Shown here: positions 1 through 7,268 of the stretch, piece by piece
How positions within the stretch are numbered: position 1 is the stretch's first letter
Layout of the letters: each line of letters opens with the position of its first letter
Source: Methylobacterium aquaticum
GTDB lineage: Bacteria; Pseudomonadota; Alphaproteobacteria; Rhizobiales; Beijerinckiaceae
Length of the DNA stretch: 64,000 nt
Direction: 5' to 3'
NCBI RefSeq assembly: GCF_001043915.1
Contig: NZ_LABX01000103.1
Coordinates: 1-64,000, forward strand
Made by a program: the position numbers and the translations under genes
Notes under the pieces: model-generated
Told to the model about the DNA's origin: nothing
Seen by the model: only the letters and a program-made list of their open reading frames with translations
Databases searched by the model: none

Positions 1-88
1 GGCAGCACCGTGCGGGCGGGAGCTTCGCCATCGAGGGGCCATGGCTGCGCCCGAACCTGAGGCCGCTCTCCGCCCGCACGGTGCTGCC
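1..88. repeat. Perfect 19-bp inverted repeat, 50-bp loop
   Basis: Bases 1-19 (GGCAGCACCGTGCGGGCGG) are exactly reverse-complementary to bases 70-88. The arms lie inside the putative gene end at 3-128. The left arm touches the window edge and may extend further. Confidence 0.6.
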
Positions 89-128
89 CGTGCCCCTGCC
101 GAAAGCCGCCAGCGCCTATGCGCCCTGA
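3..128 (+). CDS. C-terminal fragment of an unidentified protein
   Basis: The open frame enters from the left edge and ends at a TGA at 126-128. The visible 41 residues include GSFAIEGPWLRPN and end KAASAYAP. I do not recognise the family. The codon pattern (G/C in third positions) agrees with a real coding frame of this genome, but with so little sequence it could also be chance. The fragment carries both arms of a perfect 19-bp inverted repeat. Confidence 0.3.
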   Translation, partial: QHRAGGSFAIEGPWLRPNLRPLSARTVLPVPLPKAASAYAP

Positions 129-609
129 GCGCCGATGCCGCCGCGCGGGACGCGAGGGGCGGTGACGCCGTCCGCAGGCAGGGTCTCGCCGAGATCGGCC
201 GGCGGCGGCTGCCGAGGGCTCGGTCGCCGTCCGCGCCGCGCCGGGGCCGGCCAGCGACAGGAACGGCGCCTGGGCGATCCGGGACATCCTCTGGTCCTCG
301 CGCGGCAGCCGGCCGGACCGCGCGGTCCATCGTCGTCGGGGCCGGTGCGGTCGGGCGTCGGTTTCACTGCGGCGTGATGAGGACGACACCGGCCGGGCCG
401 AAAGGGGCCTGCGGCCGCCCGCGCGGGAGCCGGTGCGGTTTGAGACGCACCGCACGATGATTGCGACGGTGGCGCACGGTTCGACCCGGCGCACCACCTC
501 CTCCGTCGGGACGGACGACTGGCGGCCCTCCCATGCCGCGTGGCAGAGGGTCCCTTCGCGTGGCGTCCTGCATGCGCGCCCTGTTTGACGGCCGGACCGG
601 AGGCCGCGC
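129..609. other. Intergenic, no gene recognised
   Basis: About 480 GC-rich bases between the gene fragment and the 3' end of the sirtuin gene. Several short open frames exist on both strands, as expected at this GC content, but none has a recognisable domain or a convincing ribosome binding site. Confidence 0.4.
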
Positions 610-1359
610 TCAGGAGGGCGGTCCGCCGATCGTCTGCAGGAGGCCGTCCACGAAGTCCGGCACCGCCTGCGTGGCCGGGCCGTAGGTGGCCTGGGCGAAC
701 AGGCCGGCCGTGTCGGAGGGGGCGAGGTTGATCTCGTGGGTCGGGATCCCGGCCGCCCGCGCCCGGGCCACGAAGCCCGCCGCCGGGTAGACCGCCCCGG
801 ACGTGCCGATGGCGACGAACAGGTCCGAGGTGTCGAGGGCCTGCGCGATGGCCTCGAGGTGGAGCGGCATCTCGCCGAACCAGACCACGTCCGGGCGCAT
901 CCCGCCCCGCTGCCCGCAGGCCGGGCAGGCGGTCTCGACGGAGAGGTCCTCGGCCCAGGGGAGGCCCTGGCCGCAGGCGATGCAGCGGGCCCGCATCAGC
1001 TCGCCGTGCATGTGGACGACCGCCGTCGCGCCGGCGCGCTCGTGCAGGTCGTCGACGTTCTGGGTGCAGAGGAAGAGCCGGCCGCCGCGGGCGGCGAGAC
1101 CCGCTTCCAGACGCACGAGCGCCGCATGGGCGGCGTTGGGCGCGGCCGCCCGCGCCCCCTGCCGGCGCAGGTTGTAGAAGGCGTGGACCTCCTCCGGCGC
1201 GTCTGCGAAAGCCTCGGGCGTGGCGAGCCGCATCGGGTCGAACCGCCGCCACAGCCCGTCCGGGTCCCGGAAGGTGCCGAGCCCGCTCTCGGCCGAGATC
1301 CCGGCCCCGGTGAGCACGAAGACGTCGCGGAGGCCGGGGCTCACGGGCGGTCCTCCCAT
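610..1359 (-). CDS. cobB: NAD-dependent protein deacylase (sirtuin, CobB type)
   Basis: Removes acyl groups from protein lysines using NAD+, giving nicotinamide and O-acyl-ADP-ribose. Visible motifs in order: the NAD-binding GAGISAESGLGTFRDPDGLW near the N-terminus, TQNVDDLHERAG and MHGEL (catalytic His), two CxxC pairs of the zinc ribbon (CIAC and CPAC), then VVWFGE and IGTSG. An FYNLRR segment matches the Tyr-x-x-Arg signature of class III sirtuins such as E. coli CobB, which also accept succinyl-lysine. The ATG at 1359 is chosen because the motif GAGIS starts about 15 residues later. An upstream start at 1440 would add 27 residues without family similarity. The protein is 249 aa, normal for the family. 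Confidence 0.9.
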   Translation of the reverse strand: MGGPPVSPGLRDVFVLTGAGISAESGLGTFRDPDGLWRRFDPMRLATPEAFADAPEEVHAFYNLRRQGARAAAPNAAHAALVRLEAGLAARGGRLFLCTQNVDDLHERAGATAVVHMHGELMRARCIACGQGLPWAEDLSVETACPACGQRGGMRPDVVWFGEMPLHLEAIAQALDTSDLFVAIGTSGAVYPAAGFVARARAAGIPTHEINLAPSDTAGLFAQATYGPATQAVPDFVDGLLQTIGGPPS

Positions 1360-1582
1360 CCGGGGTGCGGTTCGAGCCACGACGGGGTCACGATTGTGTC
1401 GAACTTCGCATCCGGCAGAACAATGCCGGCGCGAGACCATCGCGGTGCCGTGGCTGAGACCTCCGTTGAGACTTTATCAATTCTTGGCATGGACAATTCC
1501 TGTCACCCATCCTAAGTGAGGATCGTGCCCGCGCGCATGGCCGCGGGCGACTGATTCCGAACAGATCGCTTCAGGACATTCA

Positions 1583-2485
1583 ATGACGCGCCACCGCGCG
1601 AGACCGTCATTCACGGTCGAGATCAAGCGCAGCCGCACCTCCCCCCTGCCCGACGGCGAACGGCCCCAGAGCGAGCGCCCCGCCAGCAAGCCGTCGGCAG
1701 GCTTGTCGCCCGAGGCCGCGGGACTCTTCAAGACGCCAGGCGCCCCGAAAGCCCCGGCGGGGGCCCCCGCTCCGAGCGAGCCCGAGAACCGGCCCTCTTC
1801 CCCCGGCCGTAGCCTGTGGGCCGGGACCGGCCTCTTCGAGGAAGCCGCCGCCGCCACCCAGTCCGGCCGCTTCGACCCGCCGGATCCGCCGATCTTCAGC
1901 AAAGCGCCCGTCGGCAAGGCACCCACCGAGACACAGGCCGACAAGGCCCTCGCGGCCAAGGATCCTGGCGTGAAGGATCCTGGCGTGAAGGAGTCCTCTG
2001 CCAAAGAGTTCGCTGGCAAGACCCCGGCGCCGCCGGCTCCCGCCAAGCGCGTCCTTCCGAGCCTGATCGCCCCGCCGGAGCCGGAGCCCGAGCCGGAGAT
2101 CGCGCCCGAGCCCGAACCCAAGCTGCCCCGGGTCCGCCGCTACCGCGCCACCGAGCCGACCCCGCCCCGCCGCGCTGCCGGGCCGCGCCCCGCCTTCGTG
2201 TGGCCCGAGGACTGGCCCGACGAGGCTCCGATCCAGACGCCGTCGCCGATCACCGTGCCGGCCTCCGCCCAGCGCCAGGACAGGATCGAGCTGCCCAAGT
2301 CCGTGTCCAAGACCAATTCCGTGTCCGAGTCCAAGTCCAAGTCCGAGGTTGGAGCCAGGTCCGACGCCGGGCCGCCGGCGCAGGAGGCCGGCGAGATCCG
2401 CCCCCGCGTGAAGCGCCGCACCGGCGACGAGGATCTGCGCATCGGCCAGCGCTGGAAGCGCCGGCTCCCCCGCGTGTGCTGGTAG
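1583..2485 (+). CDS. Disordered Pro/Glu/Lys-rich hypothetical protein
   Basis: A 300-residue protein of unknown function. The N-terminus (FTVEIKRSRTSP) is basic. The rest is low complexity: Ala/Pro runs, a short tandem KDPGV repeat around residue 130 encoded by a directly repeated 15-bp DNA unit near 1959-1988, a PEPEPEPE stretch around 170, a Ser/Lys-rich segment (SVSKTNSVSESKSKSE) around 245, and an Arg-rich C-terminus. There is no signal peptide or membrane helix. It is probably intrinsically disordered, and the C-terminal basic patch might bind nucleic acid, which is only inference. Its last ten bases overlap the start of the downstream HAD gene, so the two are likely co-translated. Confidence 0.6.
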   Translation: MTRHRARPSFTVEIKRSRTSPLPDGERPQSERPASKPSAGLSPEAAGLFKTPGAPKAPAGAPAPSEPENRPSSPGRSLWAGTGLFEEAAAATQSGRFDPPDPPIFSKAPVGKAPTETQADKALAAKDPGVKDPGVKESSAKEFAGKTPAPPAPAKRVLPSLIAPPEPEPEPEIAPEPEPKLPRVRRYRATEPTPPRRAAGPRPAFVWPEDWPDEAPIQTPSPITVPASAQRQDRIELPKSVSKTNSVSESKSKSEVGARSDAGPPAQEAGEIRPRVKRRTGDEDLRIGQRWKRRLPRVCW

Positions 2486-3162
2486 CGGACCGGGCCGGCC
2501 GGCCCGTCGCGGACCGGAACGGTCCGCCGTACCGGCTGGTCATCCTCGATTTCGACGGCACCCTTGCCGATACCTTCCCGTGGTTCGCCCGGGTGCTGCC
2601 CGGCGTGGCCGACCGGTACGGCTTCCGCCGCCCGGCCGCGCAGGAGGTCGAGACCCTGCGGGCCCTGGAGGCGCGGGCGGTGTTGCGGCACCTGGAGGTG
2701 CCGGGCTGGAAGCTGCCGCTGATCGCCCGCCACATGCGTGGCCTTGCGGCCCGCGATGCGGCGGACCTCGCGCTTTTTCCGGGGATCCCCATGTTGCTCG
2801 CCCGGCTGCGGACCGGCGGCCTTCGCCTGGCGCTCGTCAGCTCGAACCGCGAGGACGTGGTGCGCCGGGTGCTCGGGCCGGAGAGTGCCGGCCTGATCGA
2901 GCTTTATGCCTGCGGCGCGGCCGTCTCCGGCAAGGCGCGGCGGTTCCGGGCGGTGGTGCGGGCGAGCGGCGTCCCTCGCGCTCAGGTGCTGTGCCTCGGC
3001 GACGAGCTGCGCGACCACGACGCGGCAGCGCGGGCCGGCCTCGCCTTCGGGGCGGTGACCTGGGGCTATACCCGGGCGGAGGCGCTCGCCGCCGCGGGGC
3101 CTGCCCACCTGTTCCCCACGCCGGAGGCGGTGGCGGCGGTGCTCCTGCCCGGTGCGGCGTGA
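2476..3162 (+). CDS. HAD-superfamily hydrolase, phosphoglycolate phosphatase-like
   Basis: A 228-residue HAD phosphatase. Motif I is the nucleophile loop ILDFDGTLAD, motif II the Ser in ALVSSN, motif III the Lys in SGKARRF, and motif IV LGDELRDHDAAARAG. A helical cap lies between motifs I and II, as in the Gph subgroup that cleaves small phosphorylated organic acids. The substrate cannot be told from sequence. The start is a GTG at 2476 inside the end of the preceding gene, giving a 10-bp overlap and likely translational coupling. An internal ATG would remove the nucleophile loop. The stop codon's last base is also the first base of a dispersed repeat copy. Confidence 0.85.
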   Translation: MLVADRAGRPVADRNGPPYRLVILDFDGTLADTFPWFARVLPGVADRYGFRRPAAQEVETLRALEARAVLRHLEVPGWKLPLIARHMRGLAARDAADLALFPGIPMLLARLRTGGLRLALVSSNREDVVRRVLGPESAGLIELYACGAAVSGKARRFRAVVRASGVPRAQVLCLGDELRDHDAAARAGLAFGAVTWGYTRAEALAAAGPAHLFPTPEAVAAVLLPGAA

Positions 3163-3333
3163 GACCAACGGCCGAAGATGCTGACGCATCGAGTCGATCT
3201 CGGGCAGGCCCGAGATCGACGCGGCCGTTGACTCCATCTGCAAGTGTCGATGCCAAGCCCAGATGTCCGGGATTGTGGGCCTGGCGACAATTCGCGAGCG
3301 GCACCAAAGGTCGTTTCCAACCACCGTTGGTCT
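3162..3333. repeat. Dispersed convergent-junction repeat, copy 1 (full)
   Basis: Begins with AGACCAACGG (3162-3171) and ends with its exact reverse complement CCGTTGGTCT (3324-3333). Inside is the near-palindrome GATCTCGGGC-AG-GCCCGAGATC and an AAGCCCA...TGGGCC pair. It is clearly homologous to the copies at 10947-11115 and 59352-59555. It fills almost the whole gap between the HAD gene (+) and the histidine kinase gene (-), which are convergent. Confidence 0.85.
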
Positions 3334-3340
3334 GACGCCT

Positions 3341-4381
3341 TCAGTAGTGCGGCACCGTCCGGTGCTCGACCAGCGGCGCTTCCATGCGGAAATGCAGGCC
3401 GGTCGGCTTGAAGTCGAAGCGGATGTCGGCGCCGCACTGCATGGTGAGCACCCGTTGCAGCAGGGTCGAGCCGAAGCCCTTGCGGGTCGGCTCCGCGGTG
3501 CGCGGGCCGCCGCGCTCGGTCCAGTCGAGGCGCAGGCGGCGGCCGGTCTCGCCCTGGTCGACGGCCCAGGCCACGGTGATGCGCCCCTCGGGCAGCGACA
3601 GGGCGCCGTGCTTGGCGGCGTTGGTGGTCAATTCGTGGATCGCCATGCCGGTCGGCACGGCGAGGTCGGCGGTCAGCTCGACATGCGGCCCCGTGAGGGT
3701 GATGCGCCGGCCGGATTCGTCGTTGTAGGGCCCGAGCTCGTTCTCCAGCATCTCCTGGAGCGAGGCCATCTGCCAGTAATCCTCCGTCAGGAGGTTGTGG
3801 GTCTTGGCGAGCGAGATCACCCGGGCCGAGAAACCCTGGTAGAACTCGTCGACGCTGGTGGCGCCGCGCGCCGAGGCGCCGAGCAGCGCCTGCACGGTGG
3901 CGAGCGTGTTCTTCACCCGGTGATGCAGCTCGCGGATCAGCAGGGCCTGGCGCTCGGCGGTCTGCTGGCGCTCGTGCAGGAAGGCTGCCGCCTCGCGCTG
4001 GCGCCGCCGCGCCCGCACGGCAAAGCGCGCCGCGGTGACCAGGGTGGCGGGGTGGAACGGCCGCTCGAGCAGGGTGACGTTGCCGAGGGACTCCGTCAGC
4101 CGCGCCTCCGGCGGGGTGCCCCGCAGGGTGAGCAGCACGAAGGGATAGTCCGACCACGGCTCCTGCCCGGCCAGATAGGCGGCGAGCCCGTGCCGGTCCG
4201 AGGCGCGCAGGGCCTCCTCGGTGAGGACCGCGCAGCTGCCTTCGTCCAGGCGGGCGACGAGGCCCGGCAGGTCGGCGCAGATCTCCGTCCGCAGGCCCGC
4301 CTCCTCCAGGATGCTGGAAGCCACCGCGGCGTCGCGCCCGGCGGGGGCCAGGATCAGGACCGGGGGATCACTCTCTTTCAT
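3341..4381 (-). CDS. HisKA_2/HWE-type histidine kinase with degenerate receiver domain
   Basis: A soluble sensor kinase of 346 residues. Residues 1-120 have the layout of a response-regulator receiver domain, but the phosphoacceptor Asp position reads AVLTEEAL (no Asp) and the conserved Lys-Pro reads ERPF, so it is a pseudo-receiver. A coiled linker follows, then the H-box LIRELHHRVKNTLATVQ (phospho-His about residue 153) and the ATPase part with HELTTNAAKHGAL (N-box) and GFGSTLLQR. The ATG at 4381 is chosen over an upstream frame start. It overlaps the end of the KaiC-like gene by 14 bp, so the two are coupled. The kinase probably reads or signals the state of the KaiC-like protein, which is inference from this coupling. 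Confidence 0.85.
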   Translation of the reverse strand: MKESDPPVLILAPAGRDAAVASSILEEAGLRTEICADLPGLVARLDEGSCAVLTEEALRASDRHGLAAYLAGQEPWSDYPFVLLTLRGTPPEARLTESLGNVTLLERPFHPATLVTAARFAVRARRRQREAAAFLHERQQTAERQALLIRELHHRVKNTLATVQALLGASARGATSVDEFYQGFSARVISLAKTHNLLTEDYWQMASLQEMLENELGPYNDESGRRITLTGPHVELTADLAVPTGMAIHELTTNAAKHGALSLPEGRITVAWAVDQGETGRRLRLDWTERGGPRTAEPTRKGFGSTLLQRVLTMQCGADIRFDFKPTGLHFRMEAPLVEHRTVPHY

Positions 4382-5918
4382 GCTTGTCCCGGTCCGGCCG
4401 ATCGCGCTCGGCAGTCTCACCCTCGGCCAGGAGGCGGCCAAGCGCGCCGTGGTAGCTCGGCACGCCGGTCAGGACGCCCCGGAAGCCGGTCAGCGGCTCG
4501 CCCACACGCAAACCCTCGCCGTCGATCCGAAGTTCCCGGATGGTGTCCTCGTGCGGCCCCACCCTCTTCTTGACCACCGACACCGCGCGGCGCAAGTACC
4601 CGTCCGCCTCGAAGAACCGGAACAGGACCACGGTGTCGCTAAGGTAGGTGAGATCGACCGTCGTGGACATCTGCCCGACGAGGCCGTGCTGGGCGAGCAC
4701 GAGCAGCGTCGTGACGCCCTGCTGGTTCAGGTAGGTCAGAATTTCGTGCATCTGCAACAGCAGGTATTGCTCGCCCGGCATCGCGTTCTGGTAGCCGGTG
4801 AGCGAATCGATCAGCACCACGCGCACGCCCGCCTGCTCGACGGCGTCGCGCACCATCGCGACGAGCTCGCCCGGCGAGACCTCCGCCGGATCGATCTGCT
4901 CGACCCGCAGGCGCCCCTCCGCCACCGCCTCGGCGATGTCCATGCCGAGGCCGGCGGCCCGGCGCATCAGGATCCCGGTCGGCTCGTCGAAGCTCAGGAT
5001 CAGCCCGCTCTCGCCGCGCGCCAGGGCCGCCGTCACGTAGGCGAGCGCGGTCGAGGACTTGCCGACCCCCGAGGGGCCGAGCAGCATCGTGCTGGTGCCC
5101 CGGTCGAGCCCGCCGCCGAGGAGGGCGTCGAGGCCCGGATTGCCGCTGCCGAGGCGGTCGATGGCGTAGGGGTGGTGATGCTCGGCTGCGATCAGCCGCG
5201 GGAACACCACGAGGCCGCCGCGGCGGATGACAAAATCGTGGTAGCCGCCGCGGAAATGCGTGCCGCGCATCTTGATCACCCGCAGGCGCCGGCGCTCGCC
5301 GCCATACAGGGGGGCGAGCTGCTCGAGCTGGATCACCGCGTGGCAGAGGCTGTGCAGATTGAGGTCGTCCTGCTCGGCGGTGAGGTCGTCGAGGAGGAGC
5401 GCGGTGGTGTCGTGGATCAGCAGGTAGCTGCGGAGCGCCAGCACCTGGCGGCGGTAGCGCAGGGAGCCTTGCGACAGCAGGCGGATCTCCGACAGGCTGT
5501 CGAACACCACCCGCTGCGGCTTGACCCGGTCGATCTCCGCGATGGCGAGCCGCACGGTCTCGCCGAGTTCGAGGTCGGAGGAATGGACCAGGCTCTGCTG
5601 CTGGCGCGGATCGAGGCTGAGTTCCGGCGGCACCAGCTCGAAGATCTCGATGCCCGCCAGCGACCAGCCGTGGCGGGAGGCCACGGAGGCGAGCTCGCGC
5701 CGGCTCTCCGACAGGGTGATGTAGAGGCAGCGCTCGCCGAGCCGCGCCCCGTCGCGGAGGAATTGCAGCGCCAGGGTGGTCTTGCCCGAGCCCGGCCGTC
5801 CCTCGACCAGATGGGCGCGGTTGGCCGCGAAGCCTCCTTCCAGGATGGCATCGAGGCCCGGCACGCCGGTCGGGACCGGGGCTGCGTCGTCGGACGGGAA
5901 AAGCACGGAATCGGGCAT
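4368..5918 (-). CDS. KaiC-like tandem RecA ATPase
   Basis: A 516-residue protein with two RecA/KaiC domains, as in cyanobacterial clock protein KaiC. Domain 1 has Walker A GRPGSGKTT (residues 40-48), LSESRREL at the catalytic-acid position and Walker B VVFDSLSE. Domain 2 has GPSGVGKSS, FDEPTGIL and VVLIDSLTGY. At the place of the KaiC phosphosites (Ser-Thr in KaiC) this protein reads Thr424-Tyr425, in DLTYLSDTVVLF. The tail after about residue 490 is charged. It is the first gene of a two-gene operon with the histidine kinase. No kaiA or kaiB is seen in the window. Likely a timing or stress-signalling switch rather than a proven clock. Confidence 0.88.
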   Translation of the reverse strand: MPDSVLFPSDDAAPVPTGVPGLDAILEGGFAANRAHLVEGRPGSGKTTLALQFLRDGARLGERCLYITLSESRRELASVASRHGWSLAGIEIFELVPPELSLDPRQQQSLVHSSDLELGETVRLAIAEIDRVKPQRVVFDSLSEIRLLSQGSLRYRRQVLALRSYLLIHDTTALLLDDLTAEQDDLNLHSLCHAVIQLEQLAPLYGGERRRLRVIKMRGTHFRGGYHDFVIRRGGLVVFPRLIAAEHHHPYAIDRLGSGNPGLDALLGGGLDRGTSTMLLGPSGVGKSSTALAYVTAALARGESGLILSFDEPTGILMRRAAGLGMDIAEAVAEGRLRVEQIDPAEVSPGELVAMVRDAVEQAGVRVVLIDSLTGYQNAMPGEQYLLLQMHEILTYLNQQGVTTLLVLAQHGLVGQMSTTVDLTYLSDTVVLFRFFEADGYLRRAVSVVKKRVGPHEDTIRELRIDGEGLRVGEPLTGFRGVLTGVPSYHGALGRLLAEGETAERDRPDRDKHERE

Positions 5919-6322
5919 GGAGGGCTGGCAGGCTTGTCTGAGATCGGCGGCCGCCGGCTCGCGGCGCCCGGCGCGGGCCTCCGGCTTGTGGCAAAGAAAT
6001 GCGGCGAGAACAAAGGGTCATACACCCGCGGTGTGTCTGTCCGCAGGAGGCGCGCCGGGCCGGGCGTCGCCGGGCGCCCACACCGGGGAAAAAGCCCGTG
6101 CCGGCTCTTGACGGGGCGTGGCTTCACGCGCATGTGAGACGGGTCCGTGCGCGGCCGAGGACTCGGCCGTGCGCGGCATCATCGGAATCCTTCATCCCCC
6201 ATGCCCAGCGACAGTAGTCGACGGACCGCGCCGCCTCGGTGCCGCCTCGCGTGACCCGCGCCTGATCGCTGATCGGGCTCGCCCGCGACCGGCCCGATGC
6301 GGCCGGTCGAACGAGGTGAGCC
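5919..6322. other. Intergenic between divergent genes, no gene recognised
   Basis: About 400 bases between the start of the kaiC-like gene (-) and a small membrane protein gene (+). It must hold both promoters. I could not point to a convincing -35/-10 pair. Short frames here have no recognisable content. Confidence 0.4.
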
Positions 6323-6529
6323 ATGACCCTGATGACGACGGGCGCCCGTTCCGGCGCCGCCGCCACCCACGACCGCAGCGTCGTGATCGTGCTTCTTCTG
6401 ATGCTGGCCCTGGTCTTCGGACCCGCCATCGGCCTCCACGTGGCCTCCCACCTGTTCGGCCCCGGCGCGGCACCGGACGGCCTCCTCTCGGCCGTTTCCG
6501 CCGAGGCGCCGCGGGGCGGAAGGGGCTGA
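6323..6529 (+). CDS. Small single-pass membrane protein, unknown function
   Basis: A 68-residue protein. A basic and polar N-terminus (about 18 residues) precedes one hydrophobic helix, VVIVLLLMLALVFGPAIGLHV, then a short tail rich in Gly/Ala. The start has a good ribosome binding site, GAGGTG, a few bases before the ATG at 6323. No family is recognised. It is convergent with the YdcZ-type gene, only 16 bp away. Confidence 0.5.
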   Translation: MTLMTTGARSGAAATHDRSVVIVLLLMLALVFGPAIGLHVASHLFGPGAAPDGLLSAVSAEAPRGGRG

Positions 6530-6545
6530 ACCCGGGGGCGTCGCG

Positions 6546-6995
6546 TCAGGCCGCCCCCCGCCCCCGCAGGATCAGGACCGCGCCGGCGAGCAAGAGCGCG
6601 GCCCCGATCCAGGTCTCCAGGCCGAGGCCGCCCTTGCGGCCGGTGAGCCCCATCGCGTCGCCGGCGATCCCCGCCGCCAGCTGGCCCGCCACCACCAGTG
6701 CGACCGTGACGGTCGCGCCCTGCTGCCGGTAGCCATAGAGGCTTGCCGCCACGACCAGCGTGCCGAGCAGTCCCGGCAGCAGGAACCAGGGCTCCGCCCG
6801 CTCCGCCAGGCGCAGCGGGAAGGCCGCGCCGTTGCGCCAGACCTCGACGAGGCCAAGCAGCGACAGCCCGACCAGCGAGTTGAAGACCAGCGCCCCGGTC
6901 AGCCCGGTCCCCCGCGCCACCATCGCCCCCATCAGTGCGTTCTGCACCACCAGGGCCGCCCCGGCGACGAGGCAGAGGAGCGTCGCGCCGGTCAT
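6546..6995 (-). CDS. YdcZ/DUF606-type small DMT-family transporter
   Basis: A 149-residue integral membrane protein with about five hydrophobic helices. It begins MTGATLLCLVAGAALVVQNA and contains GALVFNSLVG, GTLVVAASLYGYRQQGATVT and VVAGQLAAGI, typical of half-size DUF606 proteins in the drug/metabolite transporter superfamily. These usually act as dimers, and the substrate is unknown. The ATG at 6995 is used; further upstream the frame runs into the CRISPR array and is not meaningful. Confidence 0.8.
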   Translation of the reverse strand: MTGATLLCLVAGAALVVQNALMGAMVARGTGLTGALVFNSLVGLSLLGLVEVWRNGAAFPLRLAERAEPWFLLPGLLGTLVVAASLYGYRQQGATVTVALVVAGQLAAGIAGDAMGLTGRKGGLGLETWIGAALLLAGAVLILRGRGAA

Positions 6996-7268
6996 CGGGC
7001 GGCTCCGGCTGGATGGGACGAGGGGGCGGGATCGGATGGCATGGCGCGGCTCCTGTCGGGCCCCGATCATCGTCCATGAGGGTTGATTGTCAAAAGTCGG
7101 ACATGGGACGGTCCTCGGCTGGGACCGCTTTCCGGGGACTTGGAAACCCGCTACGTCTGTGGCGGACCGATTCCGGCAGGCCCCGCGCCCGGCCGGGAAC
7201 GGACCGTGATCGTCGGTGCGCTCTTCGACATCGTAAAATGCAAGCCTGATCAAAGGCTTCTCGGAAGG
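6996..7268 (+). promoter_or_regulatory. Probable CRISPR leader region
   Basis: About 270 bases lie between the YdcZ-type gene start and the first CRISPR repeat. In type I-E arrays with repeats ending in ATGAACCG the leader lies on this side, because the repeat's last eight bases become the crRNA 5' handle. The part next to the array (about 7228-7262) is less GC-rich than its surroundings. No specific promoter or IHF site could be assigned by eye. The same gap must also hold the promoter of the divergent YdcZ-type gene. Confidence 0.45.

Noticed and set aside
1466-1494. Possible sigma-70 promoter (TTGAGA...) before the disordered-protein gene
   Set aside because: The -10 part is too weak to call.
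3163-3324. Short protein-like words (NDLW.RSRIV...W.H) conserved between repeat copies on one strand
   Set aside because: The frame is broken by stops and indels in other copies (for example at 11036-11100), so the similarity comes from DNA or RNA conservation and not from a protein.
4221-6137. 638-residue plus-strand frame opposite the KaiC-like and kinase genes
   Set aside because: Antisense shadow; the minus-strand proteins have complete motifs.
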